This document shows positions 18,313 to 27,404 of a stretch of 64,000 bases of DNA, one piece after another. Under the pieces are notes generated by a model. That model saw nothing but the letters and a program-made list of their open reading frames with translations, was not told where the DNA came from and searched no databases. The DNA lies in NCBI GenBank assembly GCA_938074135.1, contig CALJFL010000028.1:62001-126000 (forward strand), given 5' to 3'. The stretch comes from an uncultured Halieaceae bacterium. Lineage in GTDB: Bacteria; Pseudomonadota; Gammaproteobacteria; Pseudomonadales; Halieaceae. Numbering within the stretch: the first letter of the stretch is position 1; each line of letters begins with the position of its first letter. The translations under genes were made by a program, and so were the position numbers.

Positions 18313-19464
18313 CTACAGGCAATAACGCTCGATAAAGGATTGCAGAAGGCTGACGCAGGGTCGCATCTGCTCCATCTCCATGTACTCGTCGGGCTGGTGT
18401 GCGCGGTCGATCGACCCTGGGCCCATGACGATAGTTTCCATACCCAGCTGTTGCAAAAAGGGCGCTTCGGTGGCGAAAGCCACCGCCGAGGCGGTGTGTC
18501 CGGTCAGTGATTCGGCGAGGGTAACGAGCTCGCTGTCAGCGCTCTGTTCGAACGGTGGGATGTGTTTGACCAGCGAATCCAGGCTGATGTCGATGCTGTG
18601 TTGTTGCGCGATGGCCTGGAGCCGCTTGGCGACCTCTGCGCGGGCCTCCTCGTTGTCGCCGTTAGGTGTCATCCGCAGGTCAAAGTGCAACTCGGTCCGG
18701 CCACAGATGCGATTGGGGCTATCGCCGCCGTGGATGCAGCCCAGGTTGAGGGTGGGGTAGGCGATGTCGAACAACGGGTTGCTGTAGCGCGCTGCCAGTT
18801 CTTGCCGAAACGTTAGCAACTCTCCCATTACCGTGTGCATGGCTTCGAGCGCACTGTTGCCCAGCGCCGGATTGGAGGAGTGGCCGGCTTGCCCGGTGAT
18901 GCGAACCGCCTGCATCATGATGCCCTTGTGCATGCGCACCGGTCTCAGTGAGGTCGGTTCTCCGATGATGGCTGCCCGCGCTTTCGGCCTGCCCGCAGCC
19001 GCCAGTGCCCGGGCGCCGTTCATCGAGCTCTCTTCATCAGCGGTGGCCAGGATGATCAGCGGTTGCTGCACGGGAGTGTCCAGGTACTGGCTGGCCGCAG
19101 CCAGCGCCAACGGGAAAAAACCCTTCATGTCGGTGCTACCCAGCCCGTACAGCCGCTGGTCGCGCTCGGTGAGGCTCAGGGGGTCGGACTGCCAGCGACC
19201 CTCGTCATAGGGGACGGTATCGGTGTGGCCCGCCAGCACCAGACCGCCCGGCCCGCTGCCCAGGGTGGCAATCAGGTTGGCTTTGCGACCGTCTTCGGTC
19301 ACCGCAATGATCTCTGTGGCGAAGCCCATATCGGTCAGCCAGCTAGCCAGCAGGTCGATAACCGGGCGATTGCCCTGGTCCCAGGATTTATCGGTTGAGC
19401 TTACTGACGGGGTAGCGACCAGTTGTTGCAGCCGGGAGAGCACGAGCTTTTCTGAATAGGGCAT
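18313..19464 (-). CDS. argE: Acetylornithine deacetylase
   Basis: Zinc peptidase of the M20/ArgE family that releases acetate from N-acetylornithine. The 383-residue protein shows the metal-binding LAGHTDTVPYD near residue 80, YGLGSTDMKGF near 110 and the acidic pair in TADEESSMNGA near 142; GEPTSL follows, and the dimerisation domain lies in the middle. GGAG sits five bases before ATG 19464. It is followed on the same strand by argA. Another M20 activity such as succinyl-diaminopimelate deacylase is less likely given the argA neighbour. Confidence 0.93.
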   Translation of the reverse strand: MPYSEKLVLSRLQQLVATPSVSSTDKSWDQGNRPVIDLLASWLTDMGFATEIIAVTEDGRKANLIATLGSGPGGLVLAGHTDTVPYDEGRWQSDPLSLTERDQRLYGLGSTDMKGFFPLALAAASQYLDTPVQQPLIILATADEESSMNGARALAAAGRPKARAAIIGEPTSLRPVRMHKGIMMQAVRITGQAGHSSNPALGNSALEAMHTVMGELLTFRQELAARYSNPLFDIAYPTLNLGCIHGGDSPNRICGRTELHFDLRMTPNGDNEEARAEVAKRLQAIAQQHSIDISLDSLVKHIPPFEQSADSELVTLAESLTGHTASAVAFATEAPFLQQLGMETIVMGPGSIDRAHQPDEYMEMEQMRPCVSLLQSFIERYCL

Positions 19465-19573
19465 GAGTGCTCCGGCAAACGGGAAAATAGCCGGGTCTGG
19501 CGACAGCCGGCCAACGGGTCTTACTGCAGTCTAGCTAACCCGGCTGTTGGCGCCAACCGGGATGGCCATCAGG

Positions 19574-20851
19574 CTAGCCGAATATGCCCTTGAACAGGAA
19601 GAAGAACAGGATTGCCAGGCCGGCTCCGGCTGGCAGGGTGATGACCCAGGACATGAAGATAGAGCCCACCGTGCGCAGGTTCAGGGCGGCGATTCCGCGT
19701 GCAAAGCCTACACCCAAAACAGCGCCGACCAGGGTATGGGTGGTGGAGATGGGCAGGCCTGTGGCCGACGCAATAACCACGGTAGCGGCGGCACCCAGTT
19801 CGGCGGCAAAACCGCGGCTGGGGGTCAACTCGGTGATTTTTTTGCCAATCGTGTTGATCACTTTCCAGCCGTAGGTGGCCAGACCTACGACGATACCCAT
19901 GGCGCCAACCAGCAGTATCCACCAGGGCAAAGCAGACTTGGCCATGATCTCGCCACCGGAAAGCACAGTACTTGCTACCGCCGCCAGGGGCCCGACAGCG
20001 TTGGCCACGTCGTTGGAGCCATGGGCAAAGGCCATAGAGCAGGCGGTGAAAATCATCAGGATAGCGAATACGCGCTCGACACTGCCGAATCGATTGCTCT
20101 CATCGTATTCTTCTTTCACCCGCCGAAGCAGCAGGGAGCCAAGGCCAGCAACGACCAGTCCGATAGCCGCTGATACAGGGATGGCATTGGCGAAATTGCT
20201 GCCCAGGCCCAGATCCAGGGAGAGCCCGATGTGCTTGAGACCCTTGAGCAGTGTCACCATGGAAATCATGAAGCCGACCATCCACATGTAAATGGGGATG
20301 AAACGCTTGGCCCGGTTGAACGGGTCGTCGGTATCGAGAATCAGTACTTTTACGCTCATGAACAGGCCGAAAGAGAGGGTGCCGGCCATAAGCGGCGAGA
20401 CTACCCAGCTGGCGACAATAGTACCGACCTTACCCCAGGCGACAGCATCAACCGAGATGCCGACGGCGGCAAAACCGACGATCGCACCGACAATGGAGTG
20501 GGTGGTGGACACGGGCCAGCCTTTCAGACTGGCGATCATCAGCCAGGTGCCGGCCGCCAGTAAGGCTGACAGCATGCCGTAGACCATGAGCTCGGGATTA
20601 TCCTCAAGCATTGCAGGGTCGATAATGCCCTTGCGAATGGTCGAGGTGACCTCACCGCCGGCCAGATAGGCGCCCAGGAATTCGAACACCATGGCCACCA
20701 GGATGGCCTGTTTCATGGTCAGTGCCCGCGACCCTACTGAGGTGCCCATGGCGTTGGCAACATCGTTGGCGCCGATGCCCCAGGCCATAAAGAAGCCGAA
20801 CATGCAGGCCATGATCAGGAATACGGTTCCGTAATTGGCAATAATTTCCAT
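19574..20851 (-). CDS. PiT family inorganic phosphate transporter
   Basis: A 425-residue inner-membrane low-affinity phosphate permease. The two signature repeats are present: GANDVANAMGTSVGS near residue 27 and HGSNDVANAVGPLAA near 278, and about ten or eleven transmembrane segments. PVSTTHSIVG and PISTTHTLVG are the matching second-half motifs, showing internal duplication. It follows the DUF47 gene with a 9-bp gap and is probably translated from the same message, a pairing common in bacteria where DUF47 modulates the carrier. Transport of metal-phosphate is expected. Confidence 0.93.
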   Translation of the reverse strand: MEIIANYGTVFLIMACMFGFFMAWGIGANDVANAMGTSVGSRALTMKQAILVAMVFEFLGAYLAGGEVTSTIRKGIIDPAMLEDNPELMVYGMLSALLAAGTWLMIASLKGWPVSTTHSIVGAIVGFAAVGISVDAVAWGKVGTIVASWVVSPLMAGTLSFGLFMSVKVLILDTDDPFNRAKRFIPIYMWMVGFMISMVTLLKGLKHIGLSLDLGLGSNFANAIPVSAAIGLVVAGLGSLLLRRVKEEYDESNRFGSVERVFAILMIFTACSMAFAHGSNDVANAVGPLAAVASTVLSGGEIMAKSALPWWILLVGAMGIVVGLATYGWKVINTIGKKITELTPSRGFAAELGAAATVVIASATGLPISTTHTLVGAVLGVGFARGIAALNLRTVGSIFMSWVITLPAGAGLAILFFFLFKGIFG

Positions 20852-20860
20852 GGAAGGCCC

Positions 20861-21541
20861 TTACTTTGCCATTACGATCTGAAGTCGGTCGCCCACTCTT
20901 TCGGCGGCGTCCGCAATGCCCGAGAGCAGGGCCAGCACCCGGTAGTAGAACATCACGTCCACTGGCGGCAAGTCTGCTTCGAGCTTGAACAGGCGGCCAC
21001 GCAGGTTGACAGCCAGCTTATCGGTGCGTCCTTCCAACTTGTCGAGCTCTTTCAGCATGGCCTCTACGCGTTTGACCTCGCGCCCGGTGAAGCCCACTTC
21101 CAGTAACTCGTCCAGTTCCTGTATCGCCAGCAGCGCCTGGTTCACGGTCGCGACACAGGCAGCGGTGAATTCCATCACGTGCTTTTCAATTTTTGCCGGG
21201 AAACGCATCTTCCGGCCTATCATCAGCACGCCGATATCTTTTGCCGTATTGGCCACAGCATCCTGCAGGGCAACCAGTTCCAGCAGGTCAGAACGGGGTA
21301 CTGGCAGGAACAGGCTCTTGGGAAGATGCCGGCGAACCGATCGCTTCAGTTTGTCGGCTTCCCGCTCGGCGGATGTGATTTCGCCGTGTATGTGAGCGGC
21401 TCGCTCCCAGTCGTCGTCGATACTGGCCTGAATCAGCTGCGGCAGGAACTGGGCGGCCTCCTCGGCGATTTGCATGTGTTCCTGAATCGGGCCGATCGGT
21501 GATCGTCCAAACAGGTTGCCCAGTGGGTTTCGAGTGGCCAT
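20861..21541 (-). CDS. DUF47/PhoU-like phosphate transport regulator (TIGR00153 type)
   Basis: A 226-residue helical cytoplasmic protein of the DUF47 family, distant kin of PhoU. The start NPLGNLFGRSPIGPIQEHM and the segment DIGVLMIGRKMRFP (near residue 105) are characteristic of the TIGR00153 subgroup. It consists of long amphipathic helices rich in Glu/Lys/Arg. It is the first gene of a two-gene unit with the PiT permease. DUF47 proteins are thought to gate or assist PiT, but the mechanism is not settled. Confidence 0.9.
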   Translation of the reverse strand: MATRNPLGNLFGRSPIGPIQEHMQIAEEAAQFLPQLIQASIDDDWERAAHIHGEITSAEREADKLKRSVRRHLPKSLFLPVPRSDLLELVALQDAVANTAKDIGVLMIGRKMRFPAKIEKHVMEFTAACVATVNQALLAIQELDELLEVGFTGREVKRVEAMLKELDKLEGRTDKLAVNLRGRLFKLEADLPPVDVMFYYRVLALLSGIADAAERVGDRLQIVMAK

Positions 21542-21712
21542 AGTTCATGTCCTGCGGCTCGGGGAATCCGGAGTATAGGTGCAAGCCGGCCTGCTGTCAC
21601 AGGAAAACCCGCTGACGTTTCCGCGCATTTGAGCGATTAGGGTCGCGGCGTCGGCAATCAGCTGTGATAGCATGCGAAAGTCCTCGAAAATCCAGGGAGC
21701 AAAGCTCAAAAG

Positions 21713-23488
21713 ATGGCGACCAACAGCGGTGCGAGACAGACCGAACACAGCCTTCACTTGCCCAGTCTGGCCAAGATTCTGCATGACGATGGACGCCTTT
21801 CCGATGAGGATCTGGCGCGGGTCAGTAAGACGGCTATTGGCGCCGTCCACCCCCTGGTCTACCTGGCCGAACAGAATTTTGCGGATCCCTCGCGGCCCGG
21901 CCAGCGACTGGATATGGACCAGTTACTGGCCTGGCTTGCCGAGCAGGTCGACCAGCAGGTGTACGAGATTGATCCGTTAAAAATCAACGTCGGTGCGATC
22001 TCCGAGGTAATGTCCAAGGCCTTTGCCGAGCGCCACCATATCCTGGCGGTAGAGGTGAATCCCGACGAGGTCCTGATCGCCAGTGCGGAGCCCTATATCC
22101 GCGGCTGGGAGAGCAATCTGCAACACACCCTGCGCAAACCGATTCGCCGCGTGATTGCCGACCCCAGGGCCATTGCCCGGCACAGCGCCGAGTTCTACAC
22201 CATGGCCGGCTCGGTTCGGGGAGCCCATGGCTCGGGTAAATCCGAGAGCGCGGCCGGCGTAACAAACCTCGAGTCGATGCTGGAACTCGGTTCGATGAAA
22301 GAGCCGGATGCCAATGACCAGCATATCGTCAGTATTGTTGACTGGTTACTGCAGTACGCTTTCGAACAGCGAGCCAGCGATATTCACATTGAGCCGCGGC
22401 GTGAAGTCGGCCACGTGCGTTTTCGCATCGACGGTGTCCTGCACAGTGTTTACGAACTGCCGCAGCAAGTCTGTTCGGCAGTCACCAGCCGCATCAAGAT
22501 CCTCGGGCGCATGGACGTGGCAGAGAAACGTCGGCCCCAGGACGGCCGGTTAAAAACCCGCTCCCCGGAGGGCAATGAGGTAGAGCTTCGCCTGGCGACG
22601 CTGCCCACGGCCTTTGGCGAGAAGCTGGTGATGCGGATCTTCGACCCTGAGGTATTGCAAAAGAGCTTCGAGGAACTGGGGCTGGCCGATGAAGACCTAC
22701 TGCGCTGGCATGAGATGACGTCGGCAGGTAACGGCATTGTACTGGTGACCGGGCCCACAGGCTCCGGTAAAACCACAACGCTTTATTCAACGTTGCGCCA
22801 GTTGGCGACGTCTGAGGTTAATGTCTGCACTATCGAAGATCCCATTGAAATGGTGGAGGGCGCTTTTAACCAGATGCAGGTCAATCACTCCATCGACCTT
22901 GATTTTTCGTCGGGCGTGCGGGCCCTGATGCGGCAGGACCCCGACATCATTATGGTTGGAGAGATAAGGGATCTTGAAACCGCTAATATGGCCGTGCAGG
23001 CGGCACTGACCGGCCACCTGGTGCTGTCGACCCTGCACACCAATGACTCACCCAGTTCGATGTCGCGGATGCTGGAACTCGGTGTTCCCGCTTATCTGAT
23101 CAAGGCTACTGTCCGCGGAATTATGTCCCAGCGATTGGTACGGATCCTGTGTCCCGAGTGCAAAACGTTTACCGCTACGGACCTCGATGCCTGGCAGCAG
23201 CTGACCGCGCCCTGGCAGGTTGAACCCCCGGCGGAAATCGCGCTGCCGGTGGGTTGCCGTGCCTGCCGGGATACCGGCTACATGGGACGCCGAGGCATCT
23301 ACGAGGTATTGGTCAACAGCCGAACCGTACAGGCCGAGATCACCCCGCACCTGGAGACCGCCAGACTGCGCGAGCTAGCCATGCAGGAGGGGATGAAAAC
23401 CCTGCGCCTGAGCGGCGCCGGTCGTGTCGCCCGCGGCGAAACCACCATCGAAGAGGTCATGCGCGTGGCCCCTGTCCTGGACGCCTGA
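21713..23488 (+). CDS. GspE/PulE/PilB-type secretion or pilus ATPase
   Basis: A 591-residue hexameric ATPase of the type II secretion/type IV pilus family. An N-terminal MshEN-like domain covers about residues 60-160. The core has Walker A GPTGSGKTTT near residue 346, the Asp box, Walker B in DPDIIMVGEIRD near 409 and the His box TLHTND near 442. A zinc tetracysteine (CPEC near 480 and CRAC near 511) is present as in GspE/PilB. No pseudopilin, secretin or inner-membrane platform gene is nearby, so this is an orphan copy; pilus, MSHA-like or other filament assembly remain open. Confidence 0.9.
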   Translation: MATNSGARQTEHSLHLPSLAKILHDDGRLSDEDLARVSKTAIGAVHPLVYLAEQNFADPSRPGQRLDMDQLLAWLAEQVDQQVYEIDPLKINVGAISEVMSKAFAERHHILAVEVNPDEVLIASAEPYIRGWESNLQHTLRKPIRRVIADPRAIARHSAEFYTMAGSVRGAHGSGKSESAAGVTNLESMLELGSMKEPDANDQHIVSIVDWLLQYAFEQRASDIHIEPRREVGHVRFRIDGVLHSVYELPQQVCSAVTSRIKILGRMDVAEKRRPQDGRLKTRSPEGNEVELRLATLPTAFGEKLVMRIFDPEVLQKSFEELGLADEDLLRWHEMTSAGNGIVLVTGPTGSGKTTTLYSTLRQLATSEVNVCTIEDPIEMVEGAFNQMQVNHSIDLDFSSGVRALMRQDPDIIMVGEIRDLETANMAVQAALTGHLVLSTLHTNDSPSSMSRMLELGVPAYLIKATVRGIMSQRLVRILCPECKTFTATDLDAWQQLTAPWQVEPPAEIALPVGCRACRDTGYMGRRGIYEVLVNSRTVQAEITPHLETARLRELAMQEGMKTLRLSGAGRVARGETTIEEVMRVAPVLDA

Positions 23489-23508
23489 CTGCGCTCCAGC
23501 GCTTGACG

Positions 23509-26406
23509 ATGCCCATCAATAGCAGCGAATTACCAGTCGAGTTGGCCAAACAGGCTGAGCTGGCGTGGTCGAATATCCTGGAGTCGGCTGACGATAGTGT
23601 CGGGCCGGCATTGGAGCGCGAGCTGGAGGAGCCGGCATACGCTGCCCAGTGCGCCCGGGTACTGGCCTGCAGTACGTTTGTTGCCGACGTTGCCAGACGC
23701 AAGCCCGCCCTGCTGCTGGAATTGTTAAGCAGCGGCAAGTTGCAGGACAGCCTGTCCAGCGATAGCTGGCAACGGGAGCTGGCGGCACTGCTGAGTGAAC
23801 CTGATGCGGAACTGGCCGTGGTGCTGCGTCGGTTTCGGCAGCGCCACATGGTACGCATCGTCTGGCGTGATTTTTGCCGCCTGGCCGATACCCTCGAAAC
23901 GGTGCGGGACACCTCCCTGCTAGCTGAGGCCTGTATCGCGGCCGCCCAGACACATTGCCACGCGACACTCGAGGCCCGCCATGGCCGGCCAGTGGGGGCT
24001 CGGTCGGGTGAGCCCCAGCAGCTGATCGTGATCGCCATGGGCAAATTGGGCGCTGGCGAACTCAACGTGTCCTCGGATATTGACCTGGTGTTTGCCTACC
24101 CCGAAGCAGGGCAGACGGACGGCAGCGAAAAGCCACTCAGTAATGAAGAATTTTTTACCAAGCTGGGGCGGGCGATTATTGCTGCCCTGGATGCGGTTAC
24201 CGTCGAAGGCTTTGTGTTCAGGGTCGATATGCGCCTGCGGCCCTACGGTGAGAGTGGGGCGCTGGTGCATAACTTCAGTGCACTGGAAGAGTACTACCAG
24301 GACCAGGGTCGAGACTGGGAACGCTACGCGCTGATCAAGGCCCGGCCCTTGACCGGCGACCCGACCGAGGCCGCGCGGCTGATGACAGCGTTGCGGCCAT
24401 TTGTTTACCGTCGCTATATAGACTTCGGCGTTATTGCCAGCCTGCGCTCGATGAAGGCGGGGATCAGCGCCGAGGTCCGCCGCCGCGGGCTGCAAGCAGA
24501 TGTGAAGTTGGGTCATGGTGGGATCCGCGAGGTCGAGTTTATCGCCCAGTGCTTCCAGCTCATCCGGGGCGGGTGTGACCGGGGTCTGCAGCAGCGTGAA
24601 TTACTGCCTGTACTGGAAGAATGTGTGAACCTGGGCTGTCTTCCCGCCCAGGATGCGGCCGAGCTGCGGGCAGCTTACCTGTTCTTGCGCGACAGTGAGC
24701 ACGCCATCCAGGGTTATGCCGACAAGCAGACCCAGGCGCTGCCTGGCGAAGCGATTCCCTGTGCGGCAATGGCCCTGGTAATGGGCTTTGCTGACTGGCA
24801 GCAGTACCTGCAGGCGCTGGATGTTTTTCGCCAGCAGGTATCGCGAATTTTTGGTCAGCTGATCGAGGCGCCCCAGGAAGAGCCAGCCGACGATATGCCA
24901 GCGCTGGAGCAGGTAAGCGAGAGTCTCGCTGAGCTCGGGTTCGAGGACGGCGGGGAAGCGAGCGAGCAACTGCAGGCACTGCTGGCCAGCCCGAAAGTGT
25001 TGGTCCTGCAGGCGGAGGGACGGGAAAGACTCGACCGTTTTATTCCCCAGTTACTCAAGGGCTGCGCCGAGAGCGACAATCCGGACCTGGCGCTGCAGCG
25101 AATATTGCCGCTGGTCAGCGCTGTGTTACGGCGCAGTGCCTATCTGGCCCTGTTGCTGGAAAACCCGGCAGCGCTGGCTGAACTGGTCACTCTTTGTGGC
25201 GCCAGCCCCTGGATCGCCGAGCAGATGGCCCGCAGTCCGGTTTTACTGGATGAGTTGCTGGACGGCGCCAGCCTTTATTCGGCACCGGACAAGGCACGAT
25301 TGCGGGACGAGTTGCGGCAACAAGTGGCGCGCCTGTCGGTTGACGACCTTGAGGCACAGATGGATGTGCTGCGTTACTTCAAGGCTTCCCACGTACTGAG
25401 GGTTGCCGCCAGTGAGTTGTCTGGCAGCCTTCCGGTGATGCAGGTCAGTGACAAGCTGACGTTTATCGCCGAGGTGATCCTGGAGCAGGTGCTCGCGGTT
25501 GCCTGGGCAGATCTCACAGCCCGCCATGGCCAACCGCAACGCGATAGCGAAGATAGCGGCTTTGCGGTCTACGCTTACGGCAAGCTGGGTGGCATAGAGC
25601 TGGGCTACGGCTCAGACCTTGACCTTGTTTTCATCTGCGATGCCGCAGGGCAGGGTGTGACAGACGGTCCGCGCCCTATCGACAATACGGTGTTCTACAC
25701 GCGCCTGGGCCAGCGAATGATCCATATTCTGGAGACTCGCATGGCTCTGGGCCAGCTCTACGAGGTGGACATGCGCCTGCGGCCCTCGGGACAATCGGGG
25801 ATGCTGGTGATCAGTTGCAAGGGCTTTGCCGACTATCAGCGCAACACCGCCTGGACCTGGGAGCATCAGGCATTGGTACGTGCCCGTTGGGTGGCGGGTG
25901 ACCCGGCGGTCGCCGAGCAGGTTGATGCGGTGCGGCGAGAGATTCTTTGCCAGTCACGGGTGGAGGCAGAGTTGGCTGGCGAGGTACAGGCGATGCGTCG
26001 GAGAATGCGAGATCACCTGTTGCCGGCAGGCCTTGATGAAAACCGGCAATTTCACCTAAAACAGGGCCTCGGCGGTATCGTAGATATCGAATTTATGGTG
26101 CAATACGCGGTCTTGGCGTGGTCCCACCGCGTGCCTGGTCTGGCTCAATGGTCAGACAACGTACGTATTCTGGAAGCGCTGGGCGAACAGGGCTTGTTTA
26201 CAGCGCAAGAGTGCGACGTACTAACCGAAGCCTATCTCGCCTATCGTTCCGCTGCTCACCAACTTGCCTTGCAGCAGCAGCCTGGCGTTGTCCAGGCTGA
26301 CCGCTTCGGTGACTTTCGAGCAGCGGTAAGTGCCAAGTGGGAGCGTTTGTTCGCCCCTTACCCGGAAATAAAACTGCAGGATCAGGAAACAGGAGTAGTG
26401 AGATGA
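23509..26406 (+). CDS. glnE: Bifunctional glutamine synthetase adenylyltransferase/deadenylase
   Basis: Adds or removes AMP on glutamine synthetase in response to PII. The 965-residue protein has two nucleotidyltransferase domains: GAGELNVSSDIDLVF near residue 180 (adenylyl-removing half) and GGIELGYGSDLDLVF near 690 (adenylylating half), each followed by a helical PII-uridylyl-transferase-like bundle. ATG 23509 is chosen since the protein family starts there and the upstream extension overlaps the ATPase gene. Its TGA overlaps the ilvE ATG by four bases, so ilvE translation is probably coupled. The order glnE-ilvE-waaF-waaC is the same in Pseudomonas. Confidence 0.95.
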   Translation: MPINSSELPVELAKQAELAWSNILESADDSVGPALERELEEPAYAAQCARVLACSTFVADVARRKPALLLELLSSGKLQDSLSSDSWQRELAALLSEPDAELAVVLRRFRQRHMVRIVWRDFCRLADTLETVRDTSLLAEACIAAAQTHCHATLEARHGRPVGARSGEPQQLIVIAMGKLGAGELNVSSDIDLVFAYPEAGQTDGSEKPLSNEEFFTKLGRAIIAALDAVTVEGFVFRVDMRLRPYGESGALVHNFSALEEYYQDQGRDWERYALIKARPLTGDPTEAARLMTALRPFVYRRYIDFGVIASLRSMKAGISAEVRRRGLQADVKLGHGGIREVEFIAQCFQLIRGGCDRGLQQRELLPVLEECVNLGCLPAQDAAELRAAYLFLRDSEHAIQGYADKQTQALPGEAIPCAAMALVMGFADWQQYLQALDVFRQQVSRIFGQLIEAPQEEPADDMPALEQVSESLAELGFEDGGEASEQLQALLASPKVLVLQAEGRERLDRFIPQLLKGCAESDNPDLALQRILPLVSAVLRRSAYLALLLENPAALAELVTLCGASPWIAEQMARSPVLLDELLDGASLYSAPDKARLRDELRQQVARLSVDDLEAQMDVLRYFKASHVLRVAASELSGSLPVMQVSDKLTFIAEVILEQVLAVAWADLTARHGQPQRDSEDSGFAVYAYGKLGGIELGYGSDLDLVFICDAAGQGVTDGPRPIDNTVFYTRLGQRMIHILETRMALGQLYEVDMRLRPSGQSGMLVISCKGFADYQRNTAWTWEHQALVRARWVAGDPAVAEQVDAVRREILCQSRVEAELAGEVQAMRRRMRDHLLPAGLDENRQFHLKQGLGGIVDIEFMVQYAVLAWSHRVPGLAQWSDNVRILEALGEQGLFTAQECDVLTEAYLAYRSAAHQLALQQQPGVVQADRFGDFRAAVSAKWERLFAPYPEIKLQDQETGVVR

Positions 26407-27329
26407 ATCTGGCCGATCGCGATGGTCTTATCTGGCTTGATGGAGAAATGGTGCCCTGGCGCGAAGCCAAGGTTCACGTGCTCACTCATACCCTGCACTA
26501 CGGTCTGGGCGTCTTCGAGGGGGTCCGGGCTTATCGTACACCGGATGACGGCACCTGCATTTTCCGTCTGCAGGAACACACGGACAGGCTGTTCAATTCA
26601 GCCAAGATACTTGCCATGTCTATGCCTTTTGACAAGGAGACACTCAATCAGGCCCAGAAAGATGTGGTCAGGGAGAATGGGCTAGAGGAGGGCTACCTTC
26701 GACCGATGTGCTTCTATGGTTCAGAGGGTATGGGCCTGCGAGCCGATAACCTCAAAACCCATGTTATGGTCGCCGCCTGGGAGTGGCCCTCATATATGGA
26801 TCCAGAGGCTCGCGATCGCGGTATCAAGGTACGCACCTCTTCCTTCACCCGTCATCACGTCAATATTGCCATGTGCAAAGCCAAGGCCAACGGCAATTAC
26901 ATCAACTCGATGCTGGCCCTGCGCGAAGCGCTGGAAAGTGGGGCAGAAGAGGCGCTGTTGCTGGACAACGAGGGCTACGTCGCCGAGGGCAGTGGCGAAA
27001 ACGTTTTTCTTATCCGGGACAACCGCATTTATACCCCAGAGCTGACCTCCTGCCTTGACGGCATAACCCGCCGGACCATTTTCACCCTGGCCGAAGAGAT
27101 CGGTTATCAGGTTGAGGAAAAGCGCATCACCCGCGATGAGGTTTATATTGCCGACGAGGCGTTTTTCACCGGTACCGCTGCCGAGGTTGTGCCCATTCGT
27201 GAACTGGATGGTCGACCCATAGGAAGCGGCTCCAGGGGTCCCATTACCGAGAAGTTGCAGGCCATGTATTTTGATTCCGTGCGCGGCAACCGCAGCCAGA
27301 ATCGTGAGTGGCTGGCACCAGTGGCCTGA
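26403..27329 (+). CDS. ilvE: Branched-chain amino-acid aminotransferase
   Basis: PLP fold type IV transaminase for the last step of valine, leucine and isoleucine synthesis. The 308-residue protein has YGLGVFEGVRAY near residue 32, AKANGNYINS around the active site near 160, and EGSGENVFL near 196, followed by ITRDEVYIADEAFFTGTAAE with the phosphate-cup residues. ATG 26403 overlaps the glnE stop by four bases. It heads toward the LPS core genes with only 75 bp before waaF, so amino-acid and envelope genes probably share transcription. Confidence 0.96.
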   Translation: MNLADRDGLIWLDGEMVPWREAKVHVLTHTLHYGLGVFEGVRAYRTPDDGTCIFRLQEHTDRLFNSAKILAMSMPFDKETLNQAQKDVVRENGLEEGYLRPMCFYGSEGMGLRADNLKTHVMVAAWEWPSYMDPEARDRGIKVRTSSFTRHHVNIAMCKAKANGNYINSMLALREALESGAEEALLLDNEGYVAEGSGENVFLIRDNRIYTPELTSCLDGITRRTIFTLAEEIGYQVEEKRITRDEVYIADEAFFTGTAAEVVPIRELDGRPIGSGSRGPITEKLQAMYFDSVRGNRSQNREWLAPVA

Positions 27330-27353
27330 GCCCCCGGTCGGTAGTCGGTGCTC

Positions 27354-27404
27354 GCCGCGCAGATACCTGCCGCGCAGATGCCTGCCGCGCAGATGCCTGC
27401 CGCC
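27354..27404 (+). repeat. 15-bp tandem repeat immediately before waaF
   Basis: Three near-identical 15-bp units starting GCCGCGCAGAT (27354-27368, 27369-27383, 27384-27398) plus a 6-base remnant end directly at the waaF ATG at 27405. The repeat is open in the waaF frame and units 2 and 3 each contain an in-frame ATG, so initiation inside the repeat would add Ala-Ala-Gln-Met-Pro units to WaaF. No clear Shine-Dalgarno is seen between the repeat and 27405. Confidence 0.85.

Noticed and set aside
23254..23508. N-terminal extension of glnE to 23254
   Set aside because: It lies in another frame of the ATPase gene, is Arg/Pro-rich and is not part of GlnE; ATG 23509 fits the family.
27330..27350. 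GGTCGGTAGTCGGTG sequence resembling an ops/JUMPstart element before waaF
   Set aside because: The match to GGCGGTAG is imperfect and no companion JUMPstart sequence is seen, so it is not called.
27354..27404. Possible CRISPR-like array
   Set aside because: Units are 15 bp, contiguous, without spacers; it is a tandem repeat.
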